DNA of 64,000 nucleotides, taken from the NCBI RefSeq assembly GCF_000968535.2, contig NC_016112.1, forward strand, positions 4,340,001-4,404,000, in the 5' to 3' direction. This DNA comes from Methylotuvimicrobium alcaliphilum 20Z. Lineage in GTDB: Bacteria > Pseudomonadota > Gammaproteobacteria > Methylococcales > Methylomonadaceae. The position numbers and the translations under genes are program-made. Positions 51,741 to 60,972 of the stretch are shown here, in pieces (positions within the stretch are counted from its first letter, which is position 1; each line of letters starts with the position of its first letter). The notes beneath the pieces are model-generated. The model did no database searches. It was not told where the DNA came from and saw nothing but the letters and a program-made list of their open reading frames with translations.

Positions 51741-51758
51741 TTAACCGTTCGATGACGT
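51741..51758 (-). promoter_or_regulatory. Pho-box candidate upstream of the PlcP-like operon
   Basis: On the minus strand ACGTCATCGAACGGTTAA matches the 18-base Pho-box consensus (CTGTCATAWAWCTGTMAY) at about 11-12 positions, including GTCAT and the AAC/GT of the second repeat. Ten bases later a -10-like CATTAT (51727-51732) follows, the spacing expected for PhoB-activated promoters. Confidence 0.4.
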
Positions 51759-51897
51759 TTCCATGAAAGGCGAAGGTTTTGATAGGCTAACCTCAAAAAA
51801 CGTCTGATATTTGGGAGTTTCGAGTTGTGTTTGACGAAAACATGACCATACGAAGTATTCCTGAGATGAAAATACATAATGATAAAAGGGGAAAAAC

Positions 51898-52758
51898 ATG
51901 GGGTGCTATGATTTGTATCAACGAAGAAAACCGATCGGAATGATCGTTTTCTTGTTAATACTGCTGTTAATTATTGCCGGAGGCGCATGGCTATATTGGC
52001 GTTCGACGCAGACGATTGAATCTGAGGTAGGTTTAGAAACTTATGAGCTGCCGGTTCCCTCGGTAACAAAACTTGATGAGGCATTGGTGTCCAACGTTTT
52101 GTCGGATAACGAATTAAAAACAAATAGCGAACAAGCAGAAACAGAAGAAACGGAGCCTACAGCTATACCCAGTCTCAAAGAAAGCGACGACTTTATCAAC
52201 GAAAAATTGACCGCGTTATCGCCTGAACTTGCCTACTGGTTGAGATCGGACGAGCAGATTCGTAAGATTATTCTGATTATCAACGACTTTTCTCAAGGCC
52301 AGCGCCTTCATAAGCATATGCGTTGGCTCAGCTTGGATGAACCGTTCATTGCCGAGGAAGACCAGCAAGGACTTTATCTTCCGTCCAAAAGTTATCAGCG
52401 TTATAACGCGTTCGCCGAAGCAATCGACTCGGTCAACGTCCATGATATTCTGGAGTTTTATCAAAAAGTCAGACCGCTTTGCCAAGAAGTCTTTGCACAA
52501 TTCGGCTATCCGGACAGTTATCGGTTAGAGGATTTGATCAAAAAAGCAGGCGCCGAAATTTTATCGGCACCGGTCGTAGAAACGCGAATTGCGTTGATTA
52601 AACCGTCGGTACTATATCAATTTGCCGATAACGATATGGAAGCGCTCAGTCCCGTTCAAAAACAAATGCTCAGAATGGGGCCGCACAATACCCGTATCAT
52701 TCAAAATAAATTGCGTTTATTGATCGAGGCCTTGATAAACATGGACGACACGAATTAA
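51898..52758 (+). CDS. DUF3014 family membrane-anchored protein, 286 aa
   Basis: An N-terminal helix (about residues 15-33, IVFLLILLLIIAGGAWLYW) anchors the protein in the inner membrane with its bulk in the periplasm. An acidic linker (about 50-95) precedes the DUF3014 domain: LPSLKESDDFINEKL, WLRSDEQIRKIILIINDFSQG, YQRYNAFAEAIDSVNV and the C-terminal LLRMGPHNTRIIQNKLR-like motif. The function is unknown. AAGGGGAAAAAC precedes the ATG. A family J repeat follows. Confidence 0.85.
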   Translation: MGCYDLYQRRKPIGMIVFLLILLLIIAGGAWLYWRSTQTIESEVGLETYELPVPSVTKLDEALVSNVLSDNELKTNSEQAETEETEPTAIPSLKESDDFINEKLTALSPELAYWLRSDEQIRKIILIINDFSQGQRLHKHMRWLSLDEPFIAEEDQQGLYLPSKSYQRYNAFAEAIDSVNVHDILEFYQKVRPLCQEVFAQFGYPDSYRLEDLIKKAGAEILSAPVVETRIALIKPSVLYQFADNDMEALSPVQKQMLRMGPHNTRIIQNKLRLLIEALINMDDTN

Positions 52759-52761
52759 AAA

Positions 52762-52841
52762 ATGGTAATTATTCACACCCCCTATCGTTCCCACGCTCCA
52801 GCGTGGGAACGATAATTGCCGGGGGACTGAATAGTTACAAA
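52762..52841. repeat. Family J palindromic element, intact copy
   Basis: The ends GGTAATTATTCACACCCCC and GGGGGACTGAATAGTTAC are imperfect inverses. The centre holds CGTTCCCACGCTCCAGCGTGGGAACG. Related pieces are at 41500-41545 and 28589-28708. Confidence 0.8.
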
Positions 52842-52906
52842 AAATGCGGGACTTAACCGATTAGCCTACGATAAACATTTCTTGATAACTAAATCCGATA
52901 TAAACG

Positions 52907-53146
52907 ATGACTGATTTATTACCTCATTTGCACATAGCCGGATTGGTTGTGCTAATTCTGATGGTTATTTTATGGACATTATTGCCGTTCGCCGTATTTG
53001 GTATCAAGGCGAAGCAAGACCAGCAAACGCGCATTTTGCGATCCGTTTTAAAAGAACTGCGCACGCTTAATGCCGAACAGACGCCACTTGAAAACGAAAT
53101 ACCCGAACAGGAAATTAGCTACGAAAATAAGCATAACGGTGACTGA
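52907..53146 (+). CDS. Small membrane protein with acidic tail, 79 aa
   Basis: One hydrophobic helix (about residues 10-33, AGLVVLILMVILWTLLPFAVFGI) is followed by a short coiled-coil-like QDQQTRILRSVLKELRTLNAEQ and an acidic tail. I recognise no family. It lacks a strong ribosome site, and repeats flank it on both sides. Frame and composition make it a plausible gene. Confidence 0.55.
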   Translation: MTDLLPHLHIAGLVVLILMVILWTLLPFAVFGIKAKQDQQTRILRSVLKELRTLNAEQTPLENEIPEQEISYENKHNGD

Positions 53147-53178
53147 TTCGGTAAATTCGCGCCGCCTCTGATTTTTGG

Positions 53179-53375
53179 TATACCTATCGGACTTCAAATT
53201 TCGGCATTAGCGTATGAAGGCTCCGGGGTGTTAGGACGTCGATAGTCTCTTACCTAGCCTTGGGCGACACAGCCATTATACCCGTCGTAGATCAAAATTC
53301 GACCCCGGGGTGCCCGTCAAAGGCCCAGCACCTAAATTCCATAGCCCCTATGGGCTATATTTTAAGAACACCGCA
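53179..53375. repeat. Broken family B copy with G-like hairpin
   Basis: The left half (TATACCTATCGGACTTC, 53179) and a right half (TATACCCGTCGTAGATC, 53278) lie in the same direction, so two partial elements abut. A G-like CCCAGCACCTAAATTCC begins at about 53320. It ends near the start of ppnN. Confidence 0.6.
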
Positions 53376-53392
53376 ATACATCCAAGGAAAAT

Positions 53393-54763
53393 ATGAAACA
53401 AGATGTCGTAGACGCAAGAATCTCTCCGGCCGGTCACTTGGCCGTTCTGTCCAAGACCGAAGTCAATAAATTACTCGATACCAGTCAAGGCGGGCTTTAC
53501 CGCTTACTGCACAATTGTTCGCTAGCGGTGTTGAATTGCGGCAATTATATGGATGACGGCAAGGAACTGCTCGAACGCTACAAATCCTTTGAAATTCGTG
53601 TGCTTCAAGAAGAGCGAGGGATCAAACTTGAAGTGAAAGGAGCTCCGGCCACCGCATTCGTCGACGGTCATATGATCAAAGGCATCAAAGAACATTTGTT
53701 TGCCGTTTTGCGCGATATTATCTATGTCAGCGACGAGATCAACGATAACCCGAAATTCGATCTACAAAGCTCCGACGGCGTGACCAATTCGGTTTTTCAT
53801 ATACTGCGCAATGCCAATATCTTGAAAGCCGGCAAGCTGCCGCAATTGGTGGTTTGCTGGGGCGGTCATTCGATTTCGCGCGAGGAATACGATTATTCGA
53901 AAGTGGTCGGTTATCAAATGGGCTTGCGAGGACTGGATATTTGCACCGGCTGCGGACCCGGCGCGATGAAAGGGCCGATGAAAGGCGCAACGATCGGTCA
54001 TGCCAAGCAGCGTATCGGAACCGGGCATTATATCGGTATTACCGAGCCGGGCATCATCGCCGCCGAAGCACCAAATCCGATCGTTAACGATTTGGTGATC
54101 ATGCCGGATATCGAAAAACGGCTCGAAGCCTTCGTAAGAGCCGGCCACGGTATCGTCGTATTCCCGGGCGGAGTCGGCACGGCCGAGGAAATATTATATT
54201 TATTGGGTATTTTGCTGCACCCTGACAACAAGGACATTCCGTTTCCGTTAATCTTTACCGGACCGGCAGGTTCCGAGGAATATTACAAGCAAATCAACCG
54301 TTTTATAGGCGACACCCTAGGACTTGCCGCGCAACAACGTTACAAAATCATCATCGACGACCCGGCCAGGGTCGCGCGAGATATGAAAGAGGGTATGCAG
54401 CGGGTACGCGAATTTCGCCAGCAGCGCGAGGACGCATATTATTTCAACTGGGCCTTGCAAATCAGTCCTGAGTTTCAACAGCCATTCAACCCGACTCACA
54501 AAAACATGGCCGCCTTGCAATTGCATAAAGATCAAGAAAGCCATCATTTAGCGGCAAATTTGCGCCGGGTGTTTTCTGGCATAGTCTCCGGCAACGTTAA
54601 AGACGATGGAATTAGAGCGATAGAACAGCACGGCCATTTCGAGATTAAAGGCGATGCCGAAATCATGGGGCCGGTAGATGAATTGTTGAGCGCTTTTGTC
54701 AAGCAACAACGCATGAAGCTGCCCGGCAAGACTTATAAGCCGTGTTATCGCATCGTTAAATAA
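53393..54763 (+). CDS. ppnN: Pyrimidine/purine nucleotide 5'-monophosphate nucleosidase, 456 aa
   Basis: PpnN (YgdH) splits nucleoside monophosphates into base and ribose-5-phosphate and is a known ppGpp target in E. coli. The central LOG-family Rossmann domain has VVCWGGHSISREEYDYSKVVGYQMG, CTGCGPGAMKGPMKGA and the signature VVFPGGVGTAEEILYLLG. The N- and C-terminal PpnN-specific extensions are both present, and the length matches. AAGGAAAAT precedes the ATG. Confidence 0.93.
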   Translation: MKQDVVDARISPAGHLAVLSKTEVNKLLDTSQGGLYRLLHNCSLAVLNCGNYMDDGKELLERYKSFEIRVLQEERGIKLEVKGAPATAFVDGHMIKGIKEHLFAVLRDIIYVSDEINDNPKFDLQSSDGVTNSVFHILRNANILKAGKLPQLVVCWGGHSISREEYDYSKVVGYQMGLRGLDICTGCGPGAMKGPMKGATIGHAKQRIGTGHYIGITEPGIIAAEAPNPIVNDLVIMPDIEKRLEAFVRAGHGIVVFPGGVGTAEEILYLLGILLHPDNKDIPFPLIFTGPAGSEEYYKQINRFIGDTLGLAAQQRYKIIIDDPARVARDMKEGMQRVREFRQQREDAYYFNWALQISPEFQQPFNPTHKNMAALQLHKDQESHHLAANLRRVFSGIVSGNVKDDGIRAIEQHGHFEIKGDAEIMGPVDELLSAFVKQQRMKLPGKTYKPCYRIVK

Positions 54764-54781
54764 ACCATCGAAGTTGCCTGA

Positions 54782-54990
54782 TATACCCATCGTAGATCAA
54801 AATTCGGCACCGGGGTGTCCGTCAAAGGACGCCGTGAATACGTCCATGTAGGCTCTATGCCAGCTCCATGCTGGCAAAGCCTTTGTGAACGCCATGGATG
54901 GCGTGAATGTCGATTTTGCAGGAGCGAAAACCGACCGGACACCCCGGCGCCTCCTCGGGCACTGCCGAAATTTGAAGTATGAAAGGTATA
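54782..54990. repeat. Family B mosaic repeat, copy B3
   Basis: Starts TATACCCATCGTAGATC and ends GAAGTATGAAAGGTATA. It contains GGCGTCCTTTGACGGACACC (inverted) and a GCCATGGATGGC palindrome. Confidence 0.8.
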
Positions 54991-55123
54991 CCTTGTCTAT
55001 GCTTCAGTTTTAGCGACTTGGATTGGCGCGAACGGTCTACAGCAAATTCTAAGCGCTCTTTTTAGGTTTAGAGAAAAAATACACGAAGCCGAAAAAATAA
55101 CAATAACAATTGGGAACTCGTTT
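54991..55123. repeat. Family F fragment and leader of the GGDEF/EAL gene
   Basis: CGAACGGTCTACAGCAAATTC and GCGCTCTTTTTAGG (55030-55070) match one end of family F. The rest is leader DNA without a clear promoter. Confidence 0.5.
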
Positions 55124-58100
55124 ATGGATACCTTGCCGCCGCTCATTCAGGCACATATGACGGAAATCTATCTGGTTTACGGAATGGCCTTTTTATTCCT
55201 GGCCGCGGCGATTTATTTACAACCCAAAGATAATTCGGTTCTGCCTTTTTCGACAATACTGGTTTGGCTGGCTCGCTTCGGAATGTTGCATGGCATTAGG
55301 GAGCTTCAATGTGCCTGGGAGCTAATTGATGGCTCCTTAAATGAAAAAAACTCCTTGGTCGGAAACTTATTAAGCTTCGCTTCTTTTTATGCTTTGTTCG
55401 AATTCTCCCGGCGCTTTTGGCTGGTGCTTGCATGTAATTCCGAAAACAATCGACGCCGGTTAAAATACATCCGCTTATTTCCTGTTGTTTCCCTGCTAAT
55501 TGCCGGGATAACGGCGGCGCTATCGCAAAATTACGCCGCTATATTCGACAGCGGCATTCGCTATTTGCTCGGTTTTCCCGGGGCGGCTTCGGCTGGCATT
55601 GCGTTTTTGGTTTACGAATACCGCAACCGACCGTATTTGAGTACACTCAAACTTAACTTTGCAATGCTGTTGGCCGGCTATAGTCTGGCTTTTTACAGTC
55701 TTTTTACCGGATTGGTCGTTAACGCTCCTTGGTTTGCGACACCAAGCCTTGCCGACGCCCGGATATTTTCGGAAACAACCGGAATTCCTATCGAGGCGTT
55801 GCGCACTTTGTGCGCTTTGGCCTTGGCGACGGCAACCGGCATCATGCTGTATCGGGTTAATGTCGAAAAACATCGTAGGGAGTTTCAAGCATCGGCGCAA
55901 TTGGCCGATTTGAATGCCCGCTTGGAAACTACCATTGCCGCTCGCACTGCACAATTAGAGCGTGCGAATGAAAAATTGCAACAGGAAGTCGAGGAGCGGC
56001 GACATATCGAAGAATCGCTTCGGCAAAGCCAAGAAAACTTGAATCGTGCGCAAAGTGTTGCCCATATCGGAAGTTGGTATTTAAATCAGGCCGATAACGG
56101 TTTGGAATGGTCGCCCGAGACTTATCGGATATTCGGCGTGCCGCCGGGCATGCCGTTGACTTATGAAGAATTTTTGGAGCGCGTGCACGAGGAAGATCGA
56201 GCGTTTGTCGATCGAGCTTGGCAAACCGCTTTAAAAGGGGCCGAGTACAATATTGAACATCGAGCATTGATCGACGGCAAGGTCAAATGGTTACGCGAAC
56301 GGGCCGAATTGGAATTCGATCGGCAACGAAAAATGATTGGCGCAGTCGGTACCGTGCAAGACATTACCGAATTGAAACAAGCCGAATTGGCCCTTCAACA
56401 ATCCTTCGAAGATTTGAGCCGCGCCGAACAAAAACAACGGGAGTTACGCATCGTGGCCGAAGCCGAACAAGGCCGGATGGCGGCATTGTTGTCGGCGATG
56501 AGCATCGGCATTTTGTTCGAAGACAAGGCCGGCTCCATCGAATACGTTAATCTTGCCTTTCGCCGAATGTGGGCCATAGAAGACGATTTGGATCCGGTCG
56601 GACAATCGACTCAATTCGTATTGGAAAATTCGACGCACCGGTTCGCGCGGCCCGATCATGCCTCCAAATACGTGTTGAAAGTCCTGGATACGCATGAAAT
56701 CAGCGAACGTTTCGAACTGGATCTCTACGACGGCCGCATTCTGACGCAAGTTTCTTATCCGGTGACCGATACCGAGGGGCGAATTTTAGGCCGTTTGTGG
56801 ATTTATGAAGACATTACCCACGAGCGGCAAACCGCTCAGCAATTGCTTTATTTAGCCGAACACGATGCGTTAACCGGACTTTACAATCGACACCGTTTTC
56901 AAGAACAGCTCGATCACATGATTGCGATGGCGCGCCGCAATCACGATAAATTCGCGTTGATTTATTTCGATTTGGATGAATTTAAATACATTAACGATAA
57001 CTTCGGCCATAGAGCCGGCGATACCGTGCTAGTTCGGATAGCCGGGGAAATTTCGGTGGTTTTGCGCGAGGTTGAGATATTCGCGCGTTTGGGCGGCGAC
57101 GAGTTTGCGATATTAAGCTATCTACATCCGCAAAACGACATTTCGGTGTTGCCGAATCGGATTAATCAAGCTGTCGCGTCGATCCCGTTCCGGTTTCGGG
57201 GCACCAATATTCGTCTGACGACCAGTGTCGGGTTGGCTTTCTTTCCGGAGCACGGAGAAACGGTCGAAGATTTGGTGGCCCATGCCGATACCGCGATGTA
57301 TCAGGCCAAAGCCAATGGAAAAAACACTTGGGCCGTTTACGATCCCAAGAGGGACGACTCCGGCGCGGCAATGGAAAGAATGTCTTGGCGTCAACGCATC
57401 GAACAGGCTTTACGGCAAGATTTGTTGGAATTGCATTTTCAAGGCATCTATCGAGTCGATAACGGTCAACTCTGTCATTTCGAAGTGCTGGTTCGCATGC
57501 GCGATCCGCAACATCCCGAGCAATTAGTCATGCCCGGCCAATTTATCCCAATCGCCGAAAATAGCGGGCAAATACTGGAAATCGACCGCTGGGTTTTACG
57601 GAGCAGTATTGCCTTATTAAGCGAAAATTCCATTTTACCGTCCTTGGCGGTCAATATTTCCGGACGTTCGTTCGACGACCCCGAATTGCCGCAATTTATC
57701 CGCGCTTGCTTGGAAGAAAACCGAGTCGATGCGAACCGCTTGATCATCGAGTTAACCGAAACCGCTGCGGTTTCGGATATCCGCGATGCACAGCGCTTTA
57801 TCGAGGGCATTCGCCAAGCGGGGTGCACGGTTTGCCTGGACGATTTCGGCAGCGGTTTTTCCACTTTTGCTTACTTAAAATATCTCGAAGTCGATATTTT
57901 AAAAATCGACGGCATGTTCATTCGTGATTTGCCGAATAACCGAGAGAATCAAATATTTGTCAAAGCAATGGTCGGTATCGCAAAAGGTATGCACAAAACG
58001 GTCTTAGCAGAATTTGTCGAGGACGCGGCAACTCTGCAGATGCTCAAGGAACTCGGCATCGATTTGGCCCAAGGCTATCATTTAGGCCGGCCCAGCGCCG

Positions 58101-58135
58101 ATTACGGAAAATTCATCGAAAATCGCGCGACTTGA
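55124..58135 (+). CDS. Membrane PAS-GGDEF-EAL cyclic-di-GMP protein, 1003 aa
   Basis: The N-terminal ~245 residues hold about seven membrane helices forming a sensor domain I cannot name. A coiled coil (~255-305) and two PAS-like domains (~305-420 and ~450-570) follow. The GGDEF domain (~572-740) keeps GGDEF at 657-661 and so may make c-di-GMP, but its inhibitory site is REVE rather than RxxD. The EAL domain (~755-1000) keeps the metal and catalytic residues: E787 in EVLVR, N844, DDFGSG at 905-910, K927, E963, and Q983 in LAQGYHLGRP. Both activities look possible, controlling biofilm or motility. Confidence 0.9.
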   Translation: MDTLPPLIQAHMTEIYLVYGMAFLFLAAAIYLQPKDNSVLPFSTILVWLARFGMLHGIRELQCAWELIDGSLNEKNSLVGNLLSFASFYALFEFSRRFWLVLACNSENNRRRLKYIRLFPVVSLLIAGITAALSQNYAAIFDSGIRYLLGFPGAASAGIAFLVYEYRNRPYLSTLKLNFAMLLAGYSLAFYSLFTGLVVNAPWFATPSLADARIFSETTGIPIEALRTLCALALATATGIMLYRVNVEKHRREFQASAQLADLNARLETTIAARTAQLERANEKLQQEVEERRHIEESLRQSQENLNRAQSVAHIGSWYLNQADNGLEWSPETYRIFGVPPGMPLTYEEFLERVHEEDRAFVDRAWQTALKGAEYNIEHRALIDGKVKWLRERAELEFDRQRKMIGAVGTVQDITELKQAELALQQSFEDLSRAEQKQRELRIVAEAEQGRMAALLSAMSIGILFEDKAGSIEYVNLAFRRMWAIEDDLDPVGQSTQFVLENSTHRFARPDHASKYVLKVLDTHEISERFELDLYDGRILTQVSYPVTDTEGRILGRLWIYEDITHERQTAQQLLYLAEHDALTGLYNRHRFQEQLDHMIAMARRNHDKFALIYFDLDEFKYINDNFGHRAGDTVLVRIAGEISVVLREVEIFARLGGDEFAILSYLHPQNDISVLPNRINQAVASIPFRFRGTNIRLTTSVGLAFFPEHGETVEDLVAHADTAMYQAKANGKNTWAVYDPKRDDSGAAMERMSWRQRIEQALRQDLLELHFQGIYRVDNGQLCHFEVLVRMRDPQHPEQLVMPGQFIPIAENSGQILEIDRWVLRSSIALLSENSILPSLAVNISGRSFDDPELPQFIRACLEENRVDANRLIIELTETAAVSDIRDAQRFIEGIRQAGCTVCLDDFGSGFSTFAYLKYLEVDILKIDGMFIRDLPNNRENQIFVKAMVGIAKGMHKTVLAEFVEDAATLQMLKELGIDLAQGYHLGRPSADYGKFIENRAT

Positions 58136-58380
58136 CGGTGCTTTGACCGGCCTAGTTTCGTTTGTCAAAGCATAAGCATCTACACAAGTCGTTAACCCTG
58201 CAGGGATTGCGCGTATCCCGCAGGTATGGCGGATTCGTCGTTATACATAAATTGTGGGTATGCAGCTTGGGTAACAGCATACCCGGGAACGGTGCTGTTT
58301 GATAAACCTGCGGATATTGAATATCAGTGGCTCCGAAATCGCGATCTGGGGATCGCTCCCACAGAGCATCCGGCCCCTTG
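58136..58380. repeat. Gene-free stretch with right half of a family H palindrome
   Basis: At 58333-58380 lies CGCGATCTGGGGATCGCTCCCACAGAG, half of family H. Its other half is at 59148-59180, after the group II intron. The sequence before it has a family E scrap (CAGCTTGGGTAAC at 58262). Confidence 0.75.
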
Positions 58381-59147
58381 ATAGGGGTAGGGAAGATTTC
58401 TCTCCCCTCCCTCCGAACCGTGCATGCGGTTCTCCCGCACACGGCTCTCCAGTCGGTGGTTTCCTCATCGGGACAAGCTGGTGAGCAATGGTGTTATTAA
58501 TTGGTGAACCCCATTACTCCGCGTTACCACGTCAGCCCGCAAACTCGGTTTGATTCGTTACCTTCGGCTCCCTTCAACGGCTGAGCCTCTTTAAGCCTTT
58601 TACCTGAGGTTGGCTTAATGGCCGTGACACCGAACGCTACCTCGTTTCCACCTTCCTACCCTTCTTTCCTATGGCCGGTTTTGCTAGCCGGCTTTTACCA
58701 TCTTTTCCCCTCTCGGTTTAGGCTCGTGTTTGTTTTCTCTGTTTCCGCCTGGTTTCCCAGCGGTGCCACACTGTCCTCGCCTTGCCTTGAGCTTCCTCGA
58801 CTTACGGTAATATAAGGGTTCTGACTCCTGCCACGGTCACCTCCGTAACAGGTCTCCCCAGTTTCTTCACAATACCTTCTGAACATTCCACTCCCAACCA
58901 CAAGGTAGGCCCATTTATCGTTTTATCTGCCACAACAACGTAAATGATGGTTTTCAGGCTTCGTCGACTCCCAGGGGACTCGCCGCCTTACCCCGCCGAA
59001 TCGGATTCGCTTTACTGCGGACTGCTCTTTTGCCTCCAGTTGCTCTCCACCCCACCTCGCGGTGACGCAGTTACTTTCAGCTACGACGTTATGGCTTACG
59101 CCGACAGGGACTTACACCCTGCTGATTTTGTGCCCTCCTGGGCGCAC
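58381..59147 (-). mobile_element. ORF-less group II intron, about 767 bp
   Basis: On the minus strand the segment opens with GTGCGCCCAGGAGGGCAC and GTGTAAGTCCCTGTC, a group II 5' end. It ends with a domain V hairpin, then a domain VI-like hairpin with GGGGAGAGAAATCTTCCC and the terminal CCCCTAT. No reverse-transcriptase frame exists inside; the longest frames are under 70 codons. It interrupts a family H palindrome, whose two halves flank it. The exact 3' boundary is uncertain by a few bases. Splicing in trans would need a maturase from elsewhere. Confidence 0.8.
58415..58447 (-). ncRNA. Group II intron domain V
   Basis: The 33-base minus-strand hairpin begins GAGCCGTGTGCGGGAGAAC and ends GCACGGTTC. 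It carries the AGC catalytic triad near its 5' side and the GAAA-like loop position as GAGAA. This is the most conserved intron domain. Confidence 0.85.
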
Positions 59148-59260
59148 TGGGAGCGACGCCTTCGTCGCGATTTCGAAGCCGGATACGTTAAGCAACAATA
59201 AAGGGTATCGAGGTCTTAATCGCTAAGATGGCAAGACCGGTACCTACGACTTATGTATAA
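59148..59260. repeat. Left half of the split family H palindrome
   Basis: TGGGAGCGACGCCTTCGTCGCGATTTCG joins the intron at 59147. The flank AAGGGTATCGAGGTC resembles that at 20393 beside the intact copy. Confidence 0.7.
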
Positions 59261-59262
59261 CG

Positions 59263-59600
59263 GCGAGAGCTCCAGCTTGGGAAAGACACCCCGGAAGCTC
59301 CAGCTTCCTGAGATCGACGCAACCGCCGCGCATTCTCAATCCCCCCCGGCTTGCTCGTTCCTAAGCTTTTCACCGGCTGATTTCGAGTTTTTAAGAATGA
59401 TCCTGAAAAGAGGAGTTGGCATGTGTTGTAGACCGTTCGTGCTGAGCCAAGTCGAAGCATGAAGGGTCTACAACACTTTCACCGGCCTGGTGAAGCCTCA
59501 AACTACCGTTCACCCTTCGACAGGGCTCTCCTGAGCGCAGCCGAAGGGCTCAGGGGCGAACGGTAGTTTGAGGCTCTCAACTGCTCTTTTTAGACTGATC
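59263..59600. repeat. Family E fragment and family F copy F3
   Basis: 59263-59361 is a family E fragment (GAGCTCCAGCTTGGG, GGAAGCTCCAGCTTCC). 59414-59597 is a full family F element (GTTGTAGACCGTTCGTGC ... CAACTGCTCTTTTTAG), with an enlarged CCCTTCGACAGGGCTCTCC hairpin. No gene is supported. Confidence 0.75.
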
Positions 59601-59602
59601 GA

Positions 59603-59980
59603 TTAGTCTGTAATCTTGACTAGCCAGCCGTCCGTACCTTTGCAGCGGTTGCGGCCGTCGGCGCTGATAGCTATCCTGGCGTAGGTGTCGCTTAAGTTTT
59701 CAGGCAAATTTCCCGAAACTTCATAACCAATGCCTTTTTCGTTGATGATAAGTTCGACAGGTTGTTTTTTTACGGTGACTTTAATGCTATTCGGATCGCT
59801 AACGCCGGATGCGCTAAACGAAAAGGCCGATTGCGCGGGAACTTCCGATTTTTCGGCCGGATTGAAGTCGCTGAAGCGCGGCTTATCGCAAGATTTGGTG
59901 CTACTGCTGCTACCGTAAGCCCAACAGTTGGTTGCAGCTGTCATTAAGACGAGTGTTCCGATTAGTGCTAGTGATTTCAT
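59603..59980 (-). CDS. Small exported protein, 125 aa
   Basis: A signal peptide (about residues 1-21, cleavage near CWA) precedes a serine stretch (GSSSSTKSC) and a domain of predicted beta-strands (SGVSDPNSIKVTVKKQPVELIINEKGIGYEV). Two cysteines (about 31 and 114) may pair in the periplasm. I recognise no family. GAGGCGGAATC precedes the ATG. It heads a run of four small genes on the minus strand but lies downstream of them. Confidence 0.65.
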   Translation of the reverse strand: MKSLALIGTLVLMTAATNCWAYGSSSSTKSCDKPRFSDFNPAEKSEVPAQSAFSFSASGVSDPNSIKVTVKKQPVELIINEKGIGYEVSGNLPENLSDTYARIAISADGRNRCKGTDGWLVKITD

Positions 59981-60021
59981 GATTCCGCCTCGTGTTGTTA
60001 TTGTAATTGTGTTTGGGTCAA

Positions 60022-60375
60022 TTAGGACTTGAACAATTTGCCGAATAGGCCGGTTTCGTTACTTAACTGTTCTATGCGCTGTTTTGCGGCGATTCCGAAT
60101 GACGAATCCGGTTCTTGTTCGATCAATTGTTCGAGTACCGCTTGGCTTTTTTTATCCAACAATTCGATCGCTCGCAAGCGGACCGACGGGTAATGGGCTC
60201 TTAATGCGGCCAGCTCCCTGAGATAAGCATTGCTTTCGTTTAGTAGTTTGAGTAGGACTTTTTCGGGATCGTCGGTGAATAAATCGCGAACTAGATTACC
60301 GTAATGTTGTTGTTCGCGGACTAACTCCCGTGGATCGACTTTGTGTATTTCGGTAGGGTCGTCGCAGCAGCTCAT
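60022..60375 (-). CDS. Hypothetical soluble helical protein, 117 aa
   Basis: Begins MSCCDDPTEIHKVDPRELVREQQHYGNLVRDLF and continues as amphipathic helices (ALRAHYPSVRLRAIELLDKKSQAVLEQLI) with a HEAT-like character. The CC pair at residues 3-4 is notable. GGAGG lies 7 bases before the ATG at 60375. It is probably in a transcript with the two membrane protein genes upstream. Function unknown. Confidence 0.65.
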   Translation of the reverse strand: MSCCDDPTEIHKVDPRELVREQQHYGNLVRDLFTDDPEKVLLKLLNESNAYLRELAALRAHYPSVRLRAIELLDKKSQAVLEQLIEQEPDSSFGIAAKQRIEQLSNETGLFGKLFKS

Positions 60376-60426
60376 AACATGTCCTCCGCTTAATGGTTGG
60401 AGTATTCGATTCTACACCCCCCTTAC

Positions 60427-60939
60427 TCAAAAGCAATCGCCATACTCCATGACCAACAAACGGCAATCGAAAAAACTATTCGGATAATAAGCGCTGATGA
60501 CGAAGCGAAAAAAACAGTCGAATAAAAAATACAGTGTCATGGTTTTCGCCAAGGTGTTGGCGAACCGGTAGCGGGTATATTTCGCGCAGCGCCAGACCGA
60601 TACGATCCACCAAATCACCGGAATGAAGAGCATGCCATGTACCGTTTTCCAACTGGCGATCGTAAACGTGACGTTCATGATCCGGTAATCGATATAAAGA
60701 AAAACGCCGTTCACGAAAATAAAAAACGGCCAAAATGCCTTCCATAAAGGCGCCTGTCCCAACCAGATATTTAATAAGGCTTGGTAAGGCGTGGCCGCCG
60801 CCGGCCATGCCCTATCGTAAAGCGCTTCTCGCGTGGAAACATGAACGAGTAACAAAAGCGCGACCAGAATGAGGACGGTTTCGATCGGACTGATGAAGTC
60901 GGTAAAGGTAAATAGAGTCGGCAAGCTATTGATGAACAT
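60427..60939 (-). CDS. Hypothetical four- to five-helix membrane protein, 170 aa
   Basis: Hydrophobic helices lie at about residues 17-34, 63-82, 88-105, 100-115 and 133-150, with conserved-looking aromatic residues (WPFFIFVNGVFLYIDYR). There is no known motif. AGGAAG lies 6 bases before the ATG. The genes on either side are also short and membrane-linked, suggesting a small membrane complex, but nothing identifies it. Confidence 0.65.
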   Translation of the reverse strand: MFINSLPTLFTFTDFISPIETVLILVALLLLVHVSTREALYDRAWPAAATPYQALLNIWLGQAPLWKAFWPFFIFVNGVFLYIDYRIMNVTFTIASWKTVHGMLFIPVIWWIVSVWRCAKYTRYRFANTLAKTMTLYFLFDCFFRFVISAYYPNSFFDCRLLVMEYGDCF

Positions 60940-60972
60940 GAGTCGCTTCCTATTTAATGATTCTGATACGAA

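Noticed and set aside
58618-59201. Open frames of 65-85 aa on the plus strand inside and beside the intron
   Set aside because: They fall on the complement of the group II ribozyme and have no ribosome sites or family similarity.
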